DNA of 15,585 bases from an uncultured Eubacteriaceae bacterium (GTDB lineage: Bacteria; Bacillota; Clostridia; Lachnospirales; CAG-274), in NCBI GenBank assembly GCA_938042265.1, contig CALIRN010000218.1, positions 1-15,585 of the forward strand, written 5' to 3'. The position numbers were made by a program, and so were the translations under genes. Positions 5,494-13,109 of this stretch are shown here, one piece after another (position 1 is the first letter of the stretch; every line of letters starts with the position of its first letter). Below the pieces are notes generated by a model. That model did no database searches. It was not told the DNA's origin and saw only the letters and a program-made list of their open reading frames with translations.

Positions 5494-6735
5494 TCAGCTT
5501 AAAAATCCCTTATAGTGTCTCATAACCATCTGAGATTCCATCTGCTTAAAGATTTCAAGTGCAACACCCGTTACGATAAGTAATGTAGTGCCGCCGAAAC
5601 CGATATTTACATTAAACACCAAACTGAACAGAGAAGGCACAAGAGCAATAATTGAGTATGCGCAGGCACCGATTAGGGATACTCTGTCAACTACAGTCTG
5701 GATATAATCAGAGGTTGGCTTGCCTGGTCTGATACCCGGAACAAATCCGCCGCTCTTTTTAATATTCTCGGCAACCTCAATTGGGTTGAAGGAGAATGAT
5801 GTATAGAAGAATGTAAAGCAGAAAATAAGGACAACGTACAAAGCAGCACCTATTGGGCTCTGTGTTACGCTAAGCACCTCTACAACCTTTCCAAGCCAGG
5901 TTGGCTGCCACAGCTGATAAATAGTCTGTGGAAACTGAAGAAGTGATATTGCAAAGATAATGGACATAACACCTGCAATATTAACCTTGATAGGAATGTA
6001 TGAGCTCTGACCGCCCAACATTCTTCTGCCTACCATTTTCTTGGAATACTGTACCTGAATTCTTCTTTCACCATCCTGAACAATGATAACAAATATCATA
6101 TCGGCAAGAAGGATAAGAAGCATAATTGCTACCTTAATCCAACCCATTACACCTGAGCCCTGACCCTGTACATACATTGCCTGAACACCACCTGCAAGCC
6201 CTGAAAGGATATTGGCTGCAATAATGAAGGAGGAGCCGTTGCCGATACCCTTTTCATTAAGCTGCTCACCAAGCCACATAATAAATACGGTACCTGTAAT
6301 CATTGATAAAAGTGCAACACCGTAAACAAAAAAGTTAGGGTTTGTAAAAGCACCTCTTATGGTAAACACCTGACCGCAGCCCTGAAGGAGAGCAAGTGCA
6401 ACGGTACAAAATCTTGTGTACTGTGCAATTTTCTTACGGCCTTCCTCGCCTTCCTTATTGATCTGCTCCAATCTTGGGATTGCAACAGTAAGAAGCTGCA
6501 TAATGATAGATGCGTTAATATATGGTCCGATACCCATAGCAAATATAGTACCGTAGTCACCGCCTGTAATAAGACTGTAAAGAGTACCGCTGGAGTTTGA
6601 GTCAAGTCTGCTTAAATCCACACCGGGAACAGGCAGATGTGTGCCGATTCTTACAATTACCAGAATCAAAAGCATGTACAACAATCTGTTTCTGATTTCT
6701 TTAATCTTCCATGCATTTCTCAGTGTAGTAAGCAT
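5494..6735 (-). CDS. secY: Preprotein translocase channel subunit SecY
   Basis: Main subunit of the SecYEG protein-conducting channel in the cytoplasmic membrane. The 413-residue product is rich in hydrophobic spans consistent with ten membrane helices. Family signatures include the plug-region sequence LPVPGVD with GIGPYINASIIMQLL after it, the GEQLNEKGIGNGSS loop, and the cytoplasmic loop GGFVPGIRPGKPTSDYI. I start at the ATG at 6733-6735, which lies seven bases after GAGG; a TTG just before it would add one residue. The A of the ATG is also the last base of the rplO stop (TGATG), so the two are probably coupled. A strong terminator lies just downstream instead of adk. Confidence 0.98.
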   Translation of the reverse strand: MLTTLRNAWKIKEIRNRLLYMLLILVIVRIGTHLPVPGVDLSRLDSNSSGTLYSLITGGDYGTIFAMGIGPYINASIIMQLLTVAIPRLEQINKEGEEGRKKIAQYTRFCTVALALLQGCGQVFTIRGAFTNPNFFVYGVALLSMITGTVFIMWLGEQLNEKGIGNGSSFIIAANILSGLAGGVQAMYVQGQGSGVMGWIKVAIMLLILLADMIFVIIVQDGERRIQVQYSKKMVGRRMLGGQSSYIPIKVNIAGVMSIIFAISLLQFPQTIYQLWQPTWLGKVVEVLSVTQSPIGAALYVVLIFCFTFFYTSFSFNPIEVAENIKKSGGFVPGIRPGKPTSDYIQTVVDRVSLIGACAYSIIALVPSLFSLVFNVNIGFGGTTLLIVTGVALEIFKQMESQMVMRHYKGFLS

Positions 6736-7178
6736 CAAATCACCTCAGCTTTTCCGCCTGCGGCCTCAATCTTCTCCTTAGCAGAAGCACTGAAATAGTT
6801 AACCTTTACAGTAAGCTTCTTAGTAATTTCACCGTTACCTAAAACCTTAACGCCGTCTCTTACGTGGCTTACAAGACCCTTAGCCTTAAGAGCGTCAATA
6901 TCAACAACAGCGCCGTCCTCGAATACACTGTTTAAGAGAGATAAGTTAATTGCAACAATTTCCTTGCTGTTAATACACTTGAAGCCTCTCTTAGGTATTC
7001 TTCTGTATAAAGGCATCTGACCACCTTCGAAGCCCGGTCTTACGCCGCCGCCTGAACGTGCATTCTGACCCTTATGACCCTTGCCGGCAGTCTTACCGTT
7101 TCCGGAGCCGTGACCTCTGCCTCTTCTAAAGCCGTTGGTTGTAGAACCTTCGGCAGGTCTTAATTCATGTAAAAACAT
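6735..7178 (-). CDS. rplO: 50S ribosomal protein L15
   Basis: A late-assembling 50S protein that reaches into the core of 23S rRNA. The 147-residue product (family about 146) has the long, glycine- and arginine-rich N-terminal extension, with GFRRGRGHGSGNGKTAGKGH and GVRPGFEGGQMPLYRRIPKR. The globular C-terminal domain ends FSASAKEKIEAAGGKAEVI. ATG follows AGGAGG. It lies after rpmD with a 21-base gap and overlaps the secY start by one base, the standard spc order. Confidence 0.98.
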   Translation of the reverse strand: MFLHELRPAEGSTTNGFRRGRGHGSGNGKTAGKGHKGQNARSGGGVRPGFEGGQMPLYRRIPKRGFKCINSKEIVAINLSLLNSVFEDGAVVDIDALKAKGLVSHVRDGVKVLGNGEITKKLTVKVNYFSASAKEKIEAAGGKAEVI

Positions 7179-7199
7179 TTTGGTACACCTCCTACAATA

Positions 7200-7373
7200 T
7201 TATATTTCTTCAACCTTAACCAAATGGTTAACCTGCTTAATCATGCCTCTGATAGCAGGAGTGTCCTGCTGCTCAACAAAAGTGTTTGGCTTATGAAGAC
7301 CAAGAGCAGCAACGGTTTTTTTATGCTTAGGGATTGCACCTATTGTAGACTTAACTAAAGTAATCTTTAACAT
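7200..7373 (-). CDS. rpmD: 50S ribosomal protein L30
   Basis: A small 50S protein near 23S rRNA domain II and the 5S rRNA side. Direct translation gives 57 residues, beginning MLKITLVKSTIGAIPKHKKT and continuing VAALGLHKPNTFVEQQ, then IRGMIKQVNHLVKVEEI. The LVKSxIG...TVxALGL pattern and the closing MIxxVxHLVxVEE define L30. It is slightly shorter than the usual 58-60 residues. The ATG at 7371-7373 has GGGGG upstream. It sits between rpsE and rplO as expected. Confidence 0.97.
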   Translation of the reverse strand: MLKITLVKSTIGAIPKHKKTVAALGLHKPNTFVEQQDTPAIRGMIKQVNHLVKVEEI

Positions 7374-7386
7374 GACAATATCCCCC

Positions 7387-7893
7387 TTAACCTAAAATTT
7401 CTTCAACACTCTTACCGCGGAGTCTTGCAACCTTCTCAGGAGAAGTAACTGCGCCAAGACCCTCGATAGTAGCATTTACTACATTTCTCTTGTTGTTAGA
7501 GCCGATAGACTTAGTTCTGATATTCTTAATACCTGCAAGCTCAAGCACGGCACGTGCAGGACCGCCTGCAATTATACCTGTACCTTCGGGAGCCGGCTTA
7601 AGAAGAACGTTTGCACTGCCGAACTTACCAAGTACCTCATGGTAAATACTGTTGTTTTCGTTTCTCTCAACATAGATAAGATTTTTAATAGCATCATCCT
7701 TGCCCTTGCGGATAGCGTCAGGGATTTCAGTTGCCTTGCCAAGACCTACACCTACATGACCGTTGTAGTCGCCTACAACAACAAGTGCAGCAAAACGGAA
7801 GGTACGACCGCCCTTAACAACCTTTGTTACTCTCTTAATTGTAACAACCTTATCCTGCAAATCAAGTGTGCTTGCATCAATAATTTTTCTCAC
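7387..7893 (-). CDS. rpsE: 30S ribosomal protein S5
   Basis: S5 lies at the mRNA entry side of the 30S subunit and affects decoding accuracy and helicase action on mRNA. The 168-residue protein has the N-terminal S5 dsRNA-binding-like domain (TKVVKGGRTFRFAALVVVGD, then GHVGVGLGKATEIPDAIRKG) and the C-terminal domain (LKPAPEGTGIIAGGPARAVL, then RNVVNATIEGL). The start is GTG at 7891-7893, seven bases after AGGAGG; an ATG five bases earlier is out of frame and stops after two codons. It follows rplR with a 15-base gap. Confidence 0.98.
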   Translation of the reverse strand: MRKIIDASTLDLQDKVVTIKRVTKVVKGGRTFRFAALVVVGDYNGHVGVGLGKATEIPDAIRKGKDDAIKNLIYVERNENNSIYHEVLGKFGSANVLLKPAPEGTGIIAGGPARAVLELAGIKNIRTKSIGSNNKRNVVNATIEGLGAVTSPEKVARLRGKSVEEILG

Positions 7894-7908
7894 GACATTC
7901 CCTCCTGA

Positions 7909-8277
7909 TTAGAACTGCAGACCGGCTTCTCTGGCAGCATCGGCAAGAGCCTGAATCTTGCCATGGTACACATAACCGCCGCGGTCAAAAACAACTGTAT
8001 TAATGCCCTTTTCAAGAGCTTTCTTAGCAACAGTTTCGCCTACAACCTTAGCAGCCTCAACATCATTGGTATGTTCAAGCTTAGCCTTTACATCAGCCTC
8101 CATGGTAGAAGCAGCGCAGATTGTATTGCCCACTGTATCATCTATAATCTGTGCATAAATATGCATATTTGATCTGAATACTGCCAATCTTGGTCTTTCA
8201 GCTGTGCCGGAGATGTGATTGCGAAGTCTGTAATGACGCTTCTCTCTTGCAGCAGCTCTTGATGGCTTAGTTATCAT
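7909..8277 (-). CDS. rplR: 50S ribosomal protein L18
   Basis: L18 brings 5S rRNA into the large subunit together with L5. The 122-residue product is of normal length and shows the family sequence RLRNHISGTAERPRLAVFRS, NMHIYAQIIDD, then VVFDRGGYVYHGKIQALADA near the C-terminus, ending AAREAGLQF. The N-terminus is basic, as expected for the 5S contact. The start is ATG at 8275-8277. It lies between rplF and rpsE in the usual spc order. Confidence 0.98.
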   Translation of the reverse strand: MITKPSRAAAREKRHYRLRNHISGTAERPRLAVFRSNMHIYAQIIDDTVGNTICAASTMEADVKAKLEHTNDVEAAKVVGETVAKKALEKGINTVVFDRGGYVYHGKIQALADAAREAGLQF

Positions 8278-8296
8278 AGAGTTTCACTCCTTTATA

Positions 8297-8836
8297 TTAT
8301 TTCTTACCGGTCTTACCAACCTTACGTCTGATAGTTTCAGTTTCATACTTAATACCCTTGCCCTTGTATGGCTCAGGAGGTCTCTTAGTTCTGATTTCAG
8401 CTGCGAACTGACCAACCTTTTCCTTATCAATACCGGCAACGGTAATCTTATTGCCATCAACAGTAGTAGTGATGCCCTCAGGGTCAATCATCTCTACAGG
8501 GTGTGAGTAACCGAGAGTTAAAGTAAGCTTGTTGCCCGCCTTAGCTGCTCTGTAACCTACACCGTTGATTTCAAGTACCTTGCTGTAGCCCTTAGTAACA
8601 CCCTCAACCATATTGAAAATAAGTGTTCTTGTAAGACCGTGAAGGGACTTGTTTCTCTTTAAATCGTTAGGGCGGGTAACAACAATCTCTGTACCCTCAA
8701 CCTTAACCTCTAATTCCTCTACGAGCTTACGTGTAAGAGTACCCTTAGGTCCCTTAACAGTAATCACATTGCCATCCTCAACCTTAACCTCTACGCCGGC
8801 AGGAATGGCAACAGGTAACTTTCCTATACGTGACAT
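8297..8836 (-). CDS. rplF: 50S ribosomal protein L6
   Basis: L6 is near the sarcin-ricin loop and the elongation factor binding site. The 179-residue protein matches the family length and has two alpha-beta repeats: the first begins MSRIGKLPVAIPAGVEV and includes VKGPKGTLTRKL; the second contains VGYRAAKAGNKLTLTLGYSH. The conserved C-terminal segment RTKRPPEPYKGKGIKY is complete, followed by the usual ETIRRKVGKTGKK. The start is ATG with GGAGG upstream. It follows rpsH with a 17-base gap. Confidence 0.98.
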   Translation of the reverse strand: MSRIGKLPVAIPAGVEVKVEDGNVITVKGPKGTLTRKLVEELEVKVEGTEIVVTRPNDLKRNKSLHGLTRTLIFNMVEGVTKGYSKVLEINGVGYRAAKAGNKLTLTLGYSHPVEMIDPEGITTTVDGNKITVAGIDKEKVGQFAAEIRTKRPPEPYKGKGIKYETETIRRKVGKTGKK

Positions 8837-8853
8837 TTACCTTTACCTCCTTA

Positions 8854-9255
8854 TTACCAAACGAAAGCAATAATCTCGCCGCCAACGCCGAGCTTCCTGG
8901 CTTCCTTGTCTGTGATAATGCCCTTGTTGGTAGATACTATAGCAGTACCTAAACCGCCAAGTACCTTAGGCATTTCGTCCTTATTAGCATAAACTCTAAG
9001 GCCGGGCTTGGAAATTCTCTTAATACCCGAAATAACCTTTTCGTTTTTGTCCTTACCGTACTTAAGAGTAATGCGCATAGTCTTCTTTACGCCATCCTCT
9101 GTTATCTCAAAACCCTGTATATAACCCTCGTTTACTAAGATGTTGGCAATAGCCTCTTTCATCTTGCTTGAAGGTACGTCTACAGTGTTGTGCTTAGCAG
9201 TGTTTGCATTTCTAATTCTTGTAAGCATATCTGCGATAGGATCGCTCATTGACAT
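8854..9255 (-). CDS. rpsH: 30S ribosomal protein S8
   Basis: S8 binds helix 21 of 16S rRNA early in 30S assembly and, in E. coli, represses the spc operon by binding near the L5 start. The 133-residue protein has the standard start SDPIADMLTRIRNANTAKH and the C-terminal RNA-binding sequence IVSTNKGIITDKEARKLGVG, ending GEIIAFVW. I use the first ATG (9253-9255), eight bases after GGAGG; a second ATG two codons later is possible. No S8-type hairpin mimic was noticed at the L5 start. Confidence 0.98.
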   Translation of the reverse strand: MSMSDPIADMLTRIRNANTAKHNTVDVPSSKMKEAIANILVNEGYIQGFEITEDGVKKTMRITLKYGKDKNEKVISGIKRISKPGLRVYANKDEMPKVLGGLGTAIVSTNKGIITDKEARKLGVGGEIIAFVW

Positions 9256-9277
9256 TTAAAAAACCTCCTTTCAACAA

Positions 9278-9463
9278 TTACCAGCTAGCCTTCTTAACTC
9301 CGGGGATTTGACCTTTGTAAGCTAATTCACGGAAACAAATACGACAAATACCGAACTTTCTTAAATAAGCATGTGGTCTTCCGCAAATTCTGCAACGAGT
9401 ATAGCTCTGTGTTGAAAATTTAGGCTTTTTACCCTGCTTAACCTTCATTGATGTTTTAGCCAT
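9278..9463 (-). CDS. rpsZ: 30S ribosomal protein S14, zinc-binding type
   Basis: S14 lies in the 30S head next to S3 and S10. At 61 residues this is the short form found in many Gram-positive bacteria. It has a complete zinc ribbon with C24, C27, C40 and C43 (RCRICGRP and GICRICFRE) and the usual ending KGQIPGVKKASW. ATG follows AGGGAGG. It sits between rplE and rpsH in the spc cluster. The gene is called rpsN in many annotations; rpsZ marks the zinc form. Confidence 0.97.
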   Translation of the reverse strand: MAKTSMKVKQGKKPKFSTQSYTRCRICGRPHAYLRKFGICRICFRELAYKGQIPGVKKASW

Positions 9464-9480
9464 TTTCTGTCCTCCCTTTA

Positions 9481-10020
9481 TTACTTCTTAAATGGCATAC
9501 CGAATAATCTAAGTAATTCTCTAGCCTCTTCATCAGTCTTTGCAGTGGTTACGAATACAATATCCATACCTCTGATCTTATCAATCTTATCATACTGGAT
9601 TTCAGGGAACATAATCTGCTCCTTAACACCAAGTGTGTAGTTACCTCTGCCGTCAAAAGACTCAGCGCTTACACCGCGGAAGTCACGTACACGAGGGAGA
9701 GCTAAGTTGATAAGTCTGTTGGCAAAGCTGTACATCTTCTCTCCTCTTAAAGTAACCTTACAACCGATAGGCATACCTGCACGGAGCTTGAAGGCAGCAA
9801 TTGACTTTTTAGCCTTTGTAACAATTGGCTTCTGACCCGCAATGATTGTCATATCACCGATTGCACTGTCCATAACCTTTGAATTTTCTTTAGCCTCACC
9901 AAGACCCATATTGATAACAATCTTCTCGATCTTTGGCACTTCCATAATATTTTTGTATGAGAACTTCTTTACCATTGCTGGTACAATTTCCTTCTCATAG
10001 TATTCTCTTAAAGTGTTCAC
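9481..10020 (-). CDS. rplE: 50S ribosomal protein L5
   Basis: L5 binds 5S rRNA and forms an intersubunit bridge with S13. The 179-residue product has the family signature EVPKIEKIVINMGLGEAKEN and, later, CKVTLRGEKMYSFANRLINL, then PRVRDFRG. The C-terminal half includes GVKEQIMFPEIQYDKIDKIR. The start is GTG at 10018-10020; the codon before it in frame is a TGA stop, so no earlier start is possible, although the spacing from GGAGG is a long 11 bases. It lies after rplX with a 25-base gap. Confidence 0.98.
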   Translation of the reverse strand: MNTLREYYEKEIVPAMVKKFSYKNIMEVPKIEKIVINMGLGEAKENSKVMDSAIGDMTIIAGQKPIVTKAKKSIAAFKLRAGMPIGCKVTLRGEKMYSFANRLINLALPRVRDFRGVSAESFDGRGNYTLGVKEQIMFPEIQYDKIDKIRGMDIVFVTTAKTDEEARELLRLFGMPFKK

Positions 10021-10045
10021 AGTTCAGTTTACCTCCTTCCGGTCA

Positions 10046-10372
10046 TTAATCAATAGTGTCGCCAGTAGACTTAGCAACTCTGTGCTTAACAGTCTTACCC
10101 TTACCACCCTCGTTTACAGTTTCAACCTTGTAGCCGAGTCTGGTAGGCTCACCATTGTAAAGGTACATAACATTAGATGCGTCAAGAGGTGCTTCCTTGG
10201 AAATGATACCACCCTGGCCGCTCATTGCGTTAGGCTTAACATGCTTTGAAATCATATTGCAGCCCTCAACGACAACTTTATTGTTCTTTGCATCAGCAAC
10301 AAGTACCTTACCGGTTTTACCCTTATCCTTGCCTGCAATAATCTGAACCTTATCGCCCTTTTTAATCTTCAC
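10046..10372 (-). CDS. rplX: 50S ribosomal protein L24
   Basis: L24 is one of two proteins that start 50S assembly and lies by the peptide exit tunnel. The 108-residue product begins MKIKKGDKVQIIAGKDKGKT, a KOW motif, and includes VVVEGCNMISKHVKPN. I place the start at GTG 10370-10372, eight bases after AAGGAGG. A longer frame opening with TTG at 10405 would add 11 residues with no family match, would overlap rplN and would put the ribosome binding site inside the gene. The chosen start fits the family, which normally begins at this KOW motif. Confidence 0.96.
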   Translation of the reverse strand: MKIKKGDKVQIIAGKDKGKTGKVLVADAKNNKVVVEGCNMISKHVKPNAMSGQGGIISKEAPLDASNVMYLYNGEPTRLGYKVETVNEGGKGKTVKHRVAKSTGDTID

Positions 10373-10385
10373 GGGTTTTACCTCC

Positions 10386-10754
10386 TTATAATACCTCTGG
10401 TGCAAGAGATAATATCTTCATGTACTGCTTATCTCTAAGCTCTCTTGCAACAGGTCCGAATATACGTGTACCTCTTGGGTTCTTATCTTCCTTGATAATA
10501 ACTGCTGCGTTTTCATCAAACTTGATGTATGAGCCGTCAGGTCTTGAAGCACCCTTCTTGGTTCTTACAACAACAGCCTTAACAACCTCACCCTTTTTAA
10601 CAACGCCGCCGGGTGTTGCGTCTTTAACCGTAGCAACAATAACGTCACCAATGTTAGCATATCTTCTGGTTGAACCGCCGAGTACTCTGATGCAAAGGAG
10701 CTCCTTAGCACCTGAGTTATCAGCAACAACCAATCTGCTTTCCTGCTGAATCAT
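10386..10754 (-). CDS. rplN: 50S ribosomal protein L14
   Basis: L14 lies at the subunit interface and contacts 16S rRNA helix 14 and silencing factor RsfS. The 122-residue protein has exactly the family length and very conserved sequence: MIQQESRLVVADNSGAKELL, GDVIVATVKDATPGGVVKKG, KFDENAAVIIKEDKNPRGTR, and IFGPVARELR with the ending KILSLAPEVL. The start is ATG with GGAGG upstream. It opens the spc part of the cluster, 25 bases after rpsQ, with no promoter visible in the gap, so S10 and spc are probably one transcript here. Confidence 0.98.
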   Translation of the reverse strand: MIQQESRLVVADNSGAKELLCIRVLGGSTRRYANIGDVIVATVKDATPGGVVKKGEVVKAVVVRTKKGASRPDGSYIKFDENAAVIIKEDKNPRGTRIFGPVARELRDKQYMKILSLAPEVL

Positions 10755-10779
10755 TCAATTATCCTCCTGTCTTTAGGAA

Positions 10780-11034
10780 TTACTTAACCTTTTCAATTAT
10801 AGACACAAGTCTCCATCTCTTATCCTTTGACAAAGGTCTTGTCTCCATAACTTTTACACGGTCACCAATCTGACACTCATTATTCTCATCGTGAGCCTTA
10901 AGCTTGTAAGTAGTCTTTACAATCTTTTTATATAATGGATGTCTTACATTATTTTCAACAGCAACAACGATAGTCTTATCCATCTTATTGCTGACAACCT
11001 TACCAATTCTGGTTTTACGAAGATTTCTTTCCAC
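10780..11034 (-). CDS. rpsQ: 30S ribosomal protein S17
   Basis: S17 is an early-binding 30S body protein with an OB fold. The 84-residue product (family about 85) shows RKTRIGKVVSNKMDKTIVVA, the conserved HPLYKKIVKTTYKLKAHDE, then GDRVKVMETRPLSKDKRWRL. The start is GTG at 11032-11034, eight bases after AAGGAGG; no ATG is nearby. It follows rpmC with a 28-base gap. Confidence 0.98.
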   Translation of the reverse strand: MERNLRKTRIGKVVSNKMDKTIVVAVENNVRHPLYKKIVKTTYKLKAHDENNECQIGDRVKVMETRPLSKDKRWRLVSIIEKVK

Positions 11035-11062
11035 GTAAGTGTCCTCCTTCCGTTATTATAGG

Positions 11063-11269
11063 TCAAATACCTTTGTTCTTCTGAGTAATAACAGTCTGAA
11101 TACGGGCAATATTTTTGCGAACCTCGTTAATTCTTGCTGTGTTGCTCAGCTGATTGGTAGCATTCTGAAATCTTAAATTAAACAGTTCCTTCTTAGCATC
11201 AACAAGGGCTAAATTAAGCTCCTCTGTTGTCTTGCTTCTAAGGTCTTCAACAAAATTTGTACTTTTCAT
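11063..11269 (-). CDS. rpmC: 50S ribosomal protein L29
   Basis: L29 lies by the tunnel exit next to L23, where signal recognition particle and trigger factor dock. The 68-residue product forms two helices typical of the family: LRSKTTEELNLALVDAKKEL, then NLRFQNATNQLSN and ARINEVRKNIARIQTVI. Length is normal. The ATG shares one base with the rplP stop (TAATG), and its GGAGG lies inside the end of rplP, so it is probably translated by coupling. Confidence 0.98.
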   Translation of the reverse strand: MKSTNFVEDLRSKTTEELNLALVDAKKELFNLRFQNATNQLSNTARINEVRKNIARIQTVITQKNKGI

Positions 11270-11700
11270 TACTCATTACCCTCCATTTCGAGGTCAGCGC
11301 GAGAAACAATCTTACACTTAATAGGTAACTTATGAACAGCAAGACGAAGTGCCTCTCTTGCTACCTCCTCGCTAACACCGGCAATCTCAAACATAACACG
11401 ACCGGGCTTAACAACTGCAACCCAGCGCTCAGGAGTACCCTTACCACTACCCATTCGAGTACCGGCAGGCTTTTCTGTAACGGGCTTGTCAGGGAAGATT
11501 TTAATCCAAACCTTACCGCCACGCTTAATATATCTTGTCATAGCAATTCTGGCTGCTTCAATCTGGTTTGAAGTAATCCAGCTTGGCTCCATAGCAACAA
11601 TACCAAACTCACCGTAGGTAATCTTATTGCCTCTCATAGCCTTACCAGTCATTCTGCCTCTGAACTGCTTACGTCTTTTAACTCTCTTAGGCATTAACAT
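11269..11700 (-). CDS. rplP: 50S ribosomal protein L16
   Basis: L16 contacts the A-site tRNA and is needed for late 50S maturation. The 143-residue product begins MLMPKRVKRRKQFRGRMTGK and has WIKIFPDKPVTEKPAGTRMG, then GSGKGTPERWVAVVKPGRVM. The first ATG shares a base with the rpsC stop (TAATG). A second ATG two codons later is possible, but the three-residue lead before PKRV is usual for the family. The ribosome binding site, AAGGCGG, is weaker than elsewhere, in keeping with coupling to rpsC. Confidence 0.98.
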   Translation of the reverse strand: MLMPKRVKRRKQFRGRMTGKAMRGNKITYGEFGIVAMEPSWITSNQIEAARIAMTRYIKRGGKVWIKIFPDKPVTEKPAGTRMGSGKGTPERWVAVVKPGRVMFEIAGVSEEVAREALRLAVHKLPIKCKIVSRADLEMEGNE

Positions 11701-12371
11701 TACTGTGCACCGCCTTCCTTATTCTTCTTGGCAGGGAGAACCTCACCCTTGTAGATCCATACCTTAACACCAACTTTACCATAAGTTGTGTTAGCCTCTG
11801 CAAAACCGTAGTCAATATCAGCTCTTAAAGTCTGAAGAGGAATAGTACCGTCATGATAATGCTCGCTACGAGCCATTTCAGCACCGCCCAAACGACCTGA
11901 GCAGCTTGTCTTTATACCCTTTGCACCGCTTCTCATAGTATTCTGCATAGCCTTCTTCATAGCACGGCGGAAAGTTACACGGTTTTCAAGCTGCTTTGCA
12001 ATATCCTCAGCCACAAGCTGTGAGTCAAGCTCAGGGCGCTTGATTTCCTCAACATTTACAAGCACCTTCTGCTTTGATAATGACTGGAGTGCAGCTGTAA
12101 GCTCCTGAATTGAAGCACCGTTTCTGCCGATTACAATACCAGGCTTTGATGTTGCGATAGTAACCTTAACTCTGTCGTTGGTTCTCTCAATGCCTACCTT
12201 GGAAACACCAGCGTAAACATCAACTGTATTTAACTTTTCCTTAATGTAGTTTCTGATCTTGTTATCTTCTACAAGAAAGTTAGCATAATCCTTCTTGTCA
12301 GCATACCAGGTTGAATCCCAATCCTTGATGATGCCGACTCTTAATCCGTGTGGATTTACCTTCTGACCCAT
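11700..12371 (-). CDS. rpsC: 30S ribosomal protein S3
   Basis: S3 helps form the mRNA entry channel and its helicase. The 223-residue protein begins MGQKVNPHGLRVGIIKDWDS. It has a type II KH domain at about 40-108 with its GxxG loop GRNG at 82-85, and the C-terminal S3 domain with GIKTSCSGRLGGAEMARSE and a PLQTLRADIDYG segment. It ends in a lysine-rich tail (PAKKNKEGGAQ) and is slightly longer than the B. subtilis protein. ATG follows AAGGAGG. It overlaps rplP by one base. Confidence 0.98.
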   Translation of the reverse strand: MGQKVNPHGLRVGIIKDWDSTWYADKKDYANFLVEDNKIRNYIKEKLNTVDVYAGVSKVGIERTNDRVKVTIATSKPGIVIGRNGASIQELTAALQSLSKQKVLVNVEEIKRPELDSQLVAEDIAKQLENRVTFRRAMKKAMQNTMRSGAKGIKTSCSGRLGGAEMARSEHYHDGTIPLQTLRADIDYGFAEANTTYGKVGVKVWIYKGEVLPAKKNKEGGAQ

Positions 12372-12382
12372 CGTTGTCCTCC

Positions 12383-12772
12383 TTATTTCTCGTCAAGATA
12401 TATTGAGATGTGAGCTGTCTTTTTGTTAATTCTGTAAGCTCTGCCCTGTGCTCTTGGACGAATTCTCTTAAGAGTAGGTCCCTGGTTAGCAACAGCATCT
12501 GCAACATACAGCTTGTTAACATCTAACTCTAAGTTATTCTCTGCGTTAGCAACTGCAGACTTTAAAACTTTCTCTATAATTTCAGCAGCGTATCTTGGTG
12601 AGTAAGCAAGGATACCCATTGCCTCGCCAACGCTCTTACCCTTAATCTGGTTTAAAACTATTCTGGCCTTACTGTCGGAAACTCTGACGAACTTAGCATG
12701 AGCCTGAGCTCTTTTATCTCTGTTCTGCTCATTTCTTTCCTTCTTAATCTGGCTTCTATGTCCTTTTGCCAT
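12383..12772 (-). CDS. rplV: 50S ribosomal protein L22 with basic N-terminal extension
   Basis: L22 lines the peptide exit tunnel with its beta-hairpin and contacts all six 23S rRNA domains. From ATG 12770-12772 it has 129 residues, about 16 more than many relatives, because of a highly charged extension, MAKGHRSQIKKERNEQNRDK. The core follows: AKFVRVSDSKARIVLNQIKG, then ILAYSPRYAAEIIEKVLKSA. The hairpin tip region reads GPTLKRIRPRAQGRAYRINK. A longer frame opening with TTG at 12793 would run through the ribosome binding site AAAGGAGG and is rejected. Similar extensions are known in Lachnospiraceae, which supports the taxonomic guess. Confidence 0.97.
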   Translation of the reverse strand: MAKGHRSQIKKERNEQNRDKRAQAHAKFVRVSDSKARIVLNQIKGKSVGEAMGILAYSPRYAAEIIEKVLKSAVANAENNLELDVNKLYVADAVANQGPTLKRIRPRAQGRAYRINKKTAHISIYLDEK

Positions 12773-12804
12773 TTTTAAGGCTCCTCCTTTCAATCAATCG
12801 GTGA

Positions 12805-13089
12805 TTAACGAACGCCTGACTTCTTTTCAGCATCCTTACCGTGACCTCTGTAGGTACGCGTAAGTGCGAATTCACCAAGCTTGTGTCCAACCATATCCTC
12901 TGTTACGTAAACAGGTACGTGCTTTCTGCCGTCATGCACAGCAATTGTGTGACCTATCATCTCAGGATAGATGGTAGAACGGCGTGACCATGTCTTAATA
13001 ACGTTCTTTGTATTTGCTTCATTCTGAGCTACAACCTTCTTCATAAGGTGGTCATCACAGAATGGTCCTTTTTTAAGTGATCTACTCAT
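12805..13089 (-). CDS. rpsS: 30S ribosomal protein S19
   Basis: S19 is in the 30S head and works with S13 in contacts to the P site and 50S. The 94-residue product begins MSRSLKKGPFCDDHLMKKVV and has the conserved stretch TWSRRSTIYPEMIGHTIAVH, then GRKHVPVYVTEDMVGHKLGE and FALTRTYRGHGKDAEKKSG. Length is normal (about 92). The start is ATG at 13087-13089 with AGGAGGG upstream. It follows rplB with a 20-base gap. Confidence 0.98.
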   Translation of the reverse strand: MSRSLKKGPFCDDHLMKKVVAQNEANTKNVIKTWSRRSTIYPEMIGHTIAVHDGRKHVPVYVTEDMVGHKLGEFALTRTYRGHGKDAEKKSGVR

Positions 13090-13109
13090 TTAATTACCCT
13101 CCTGCTTAA

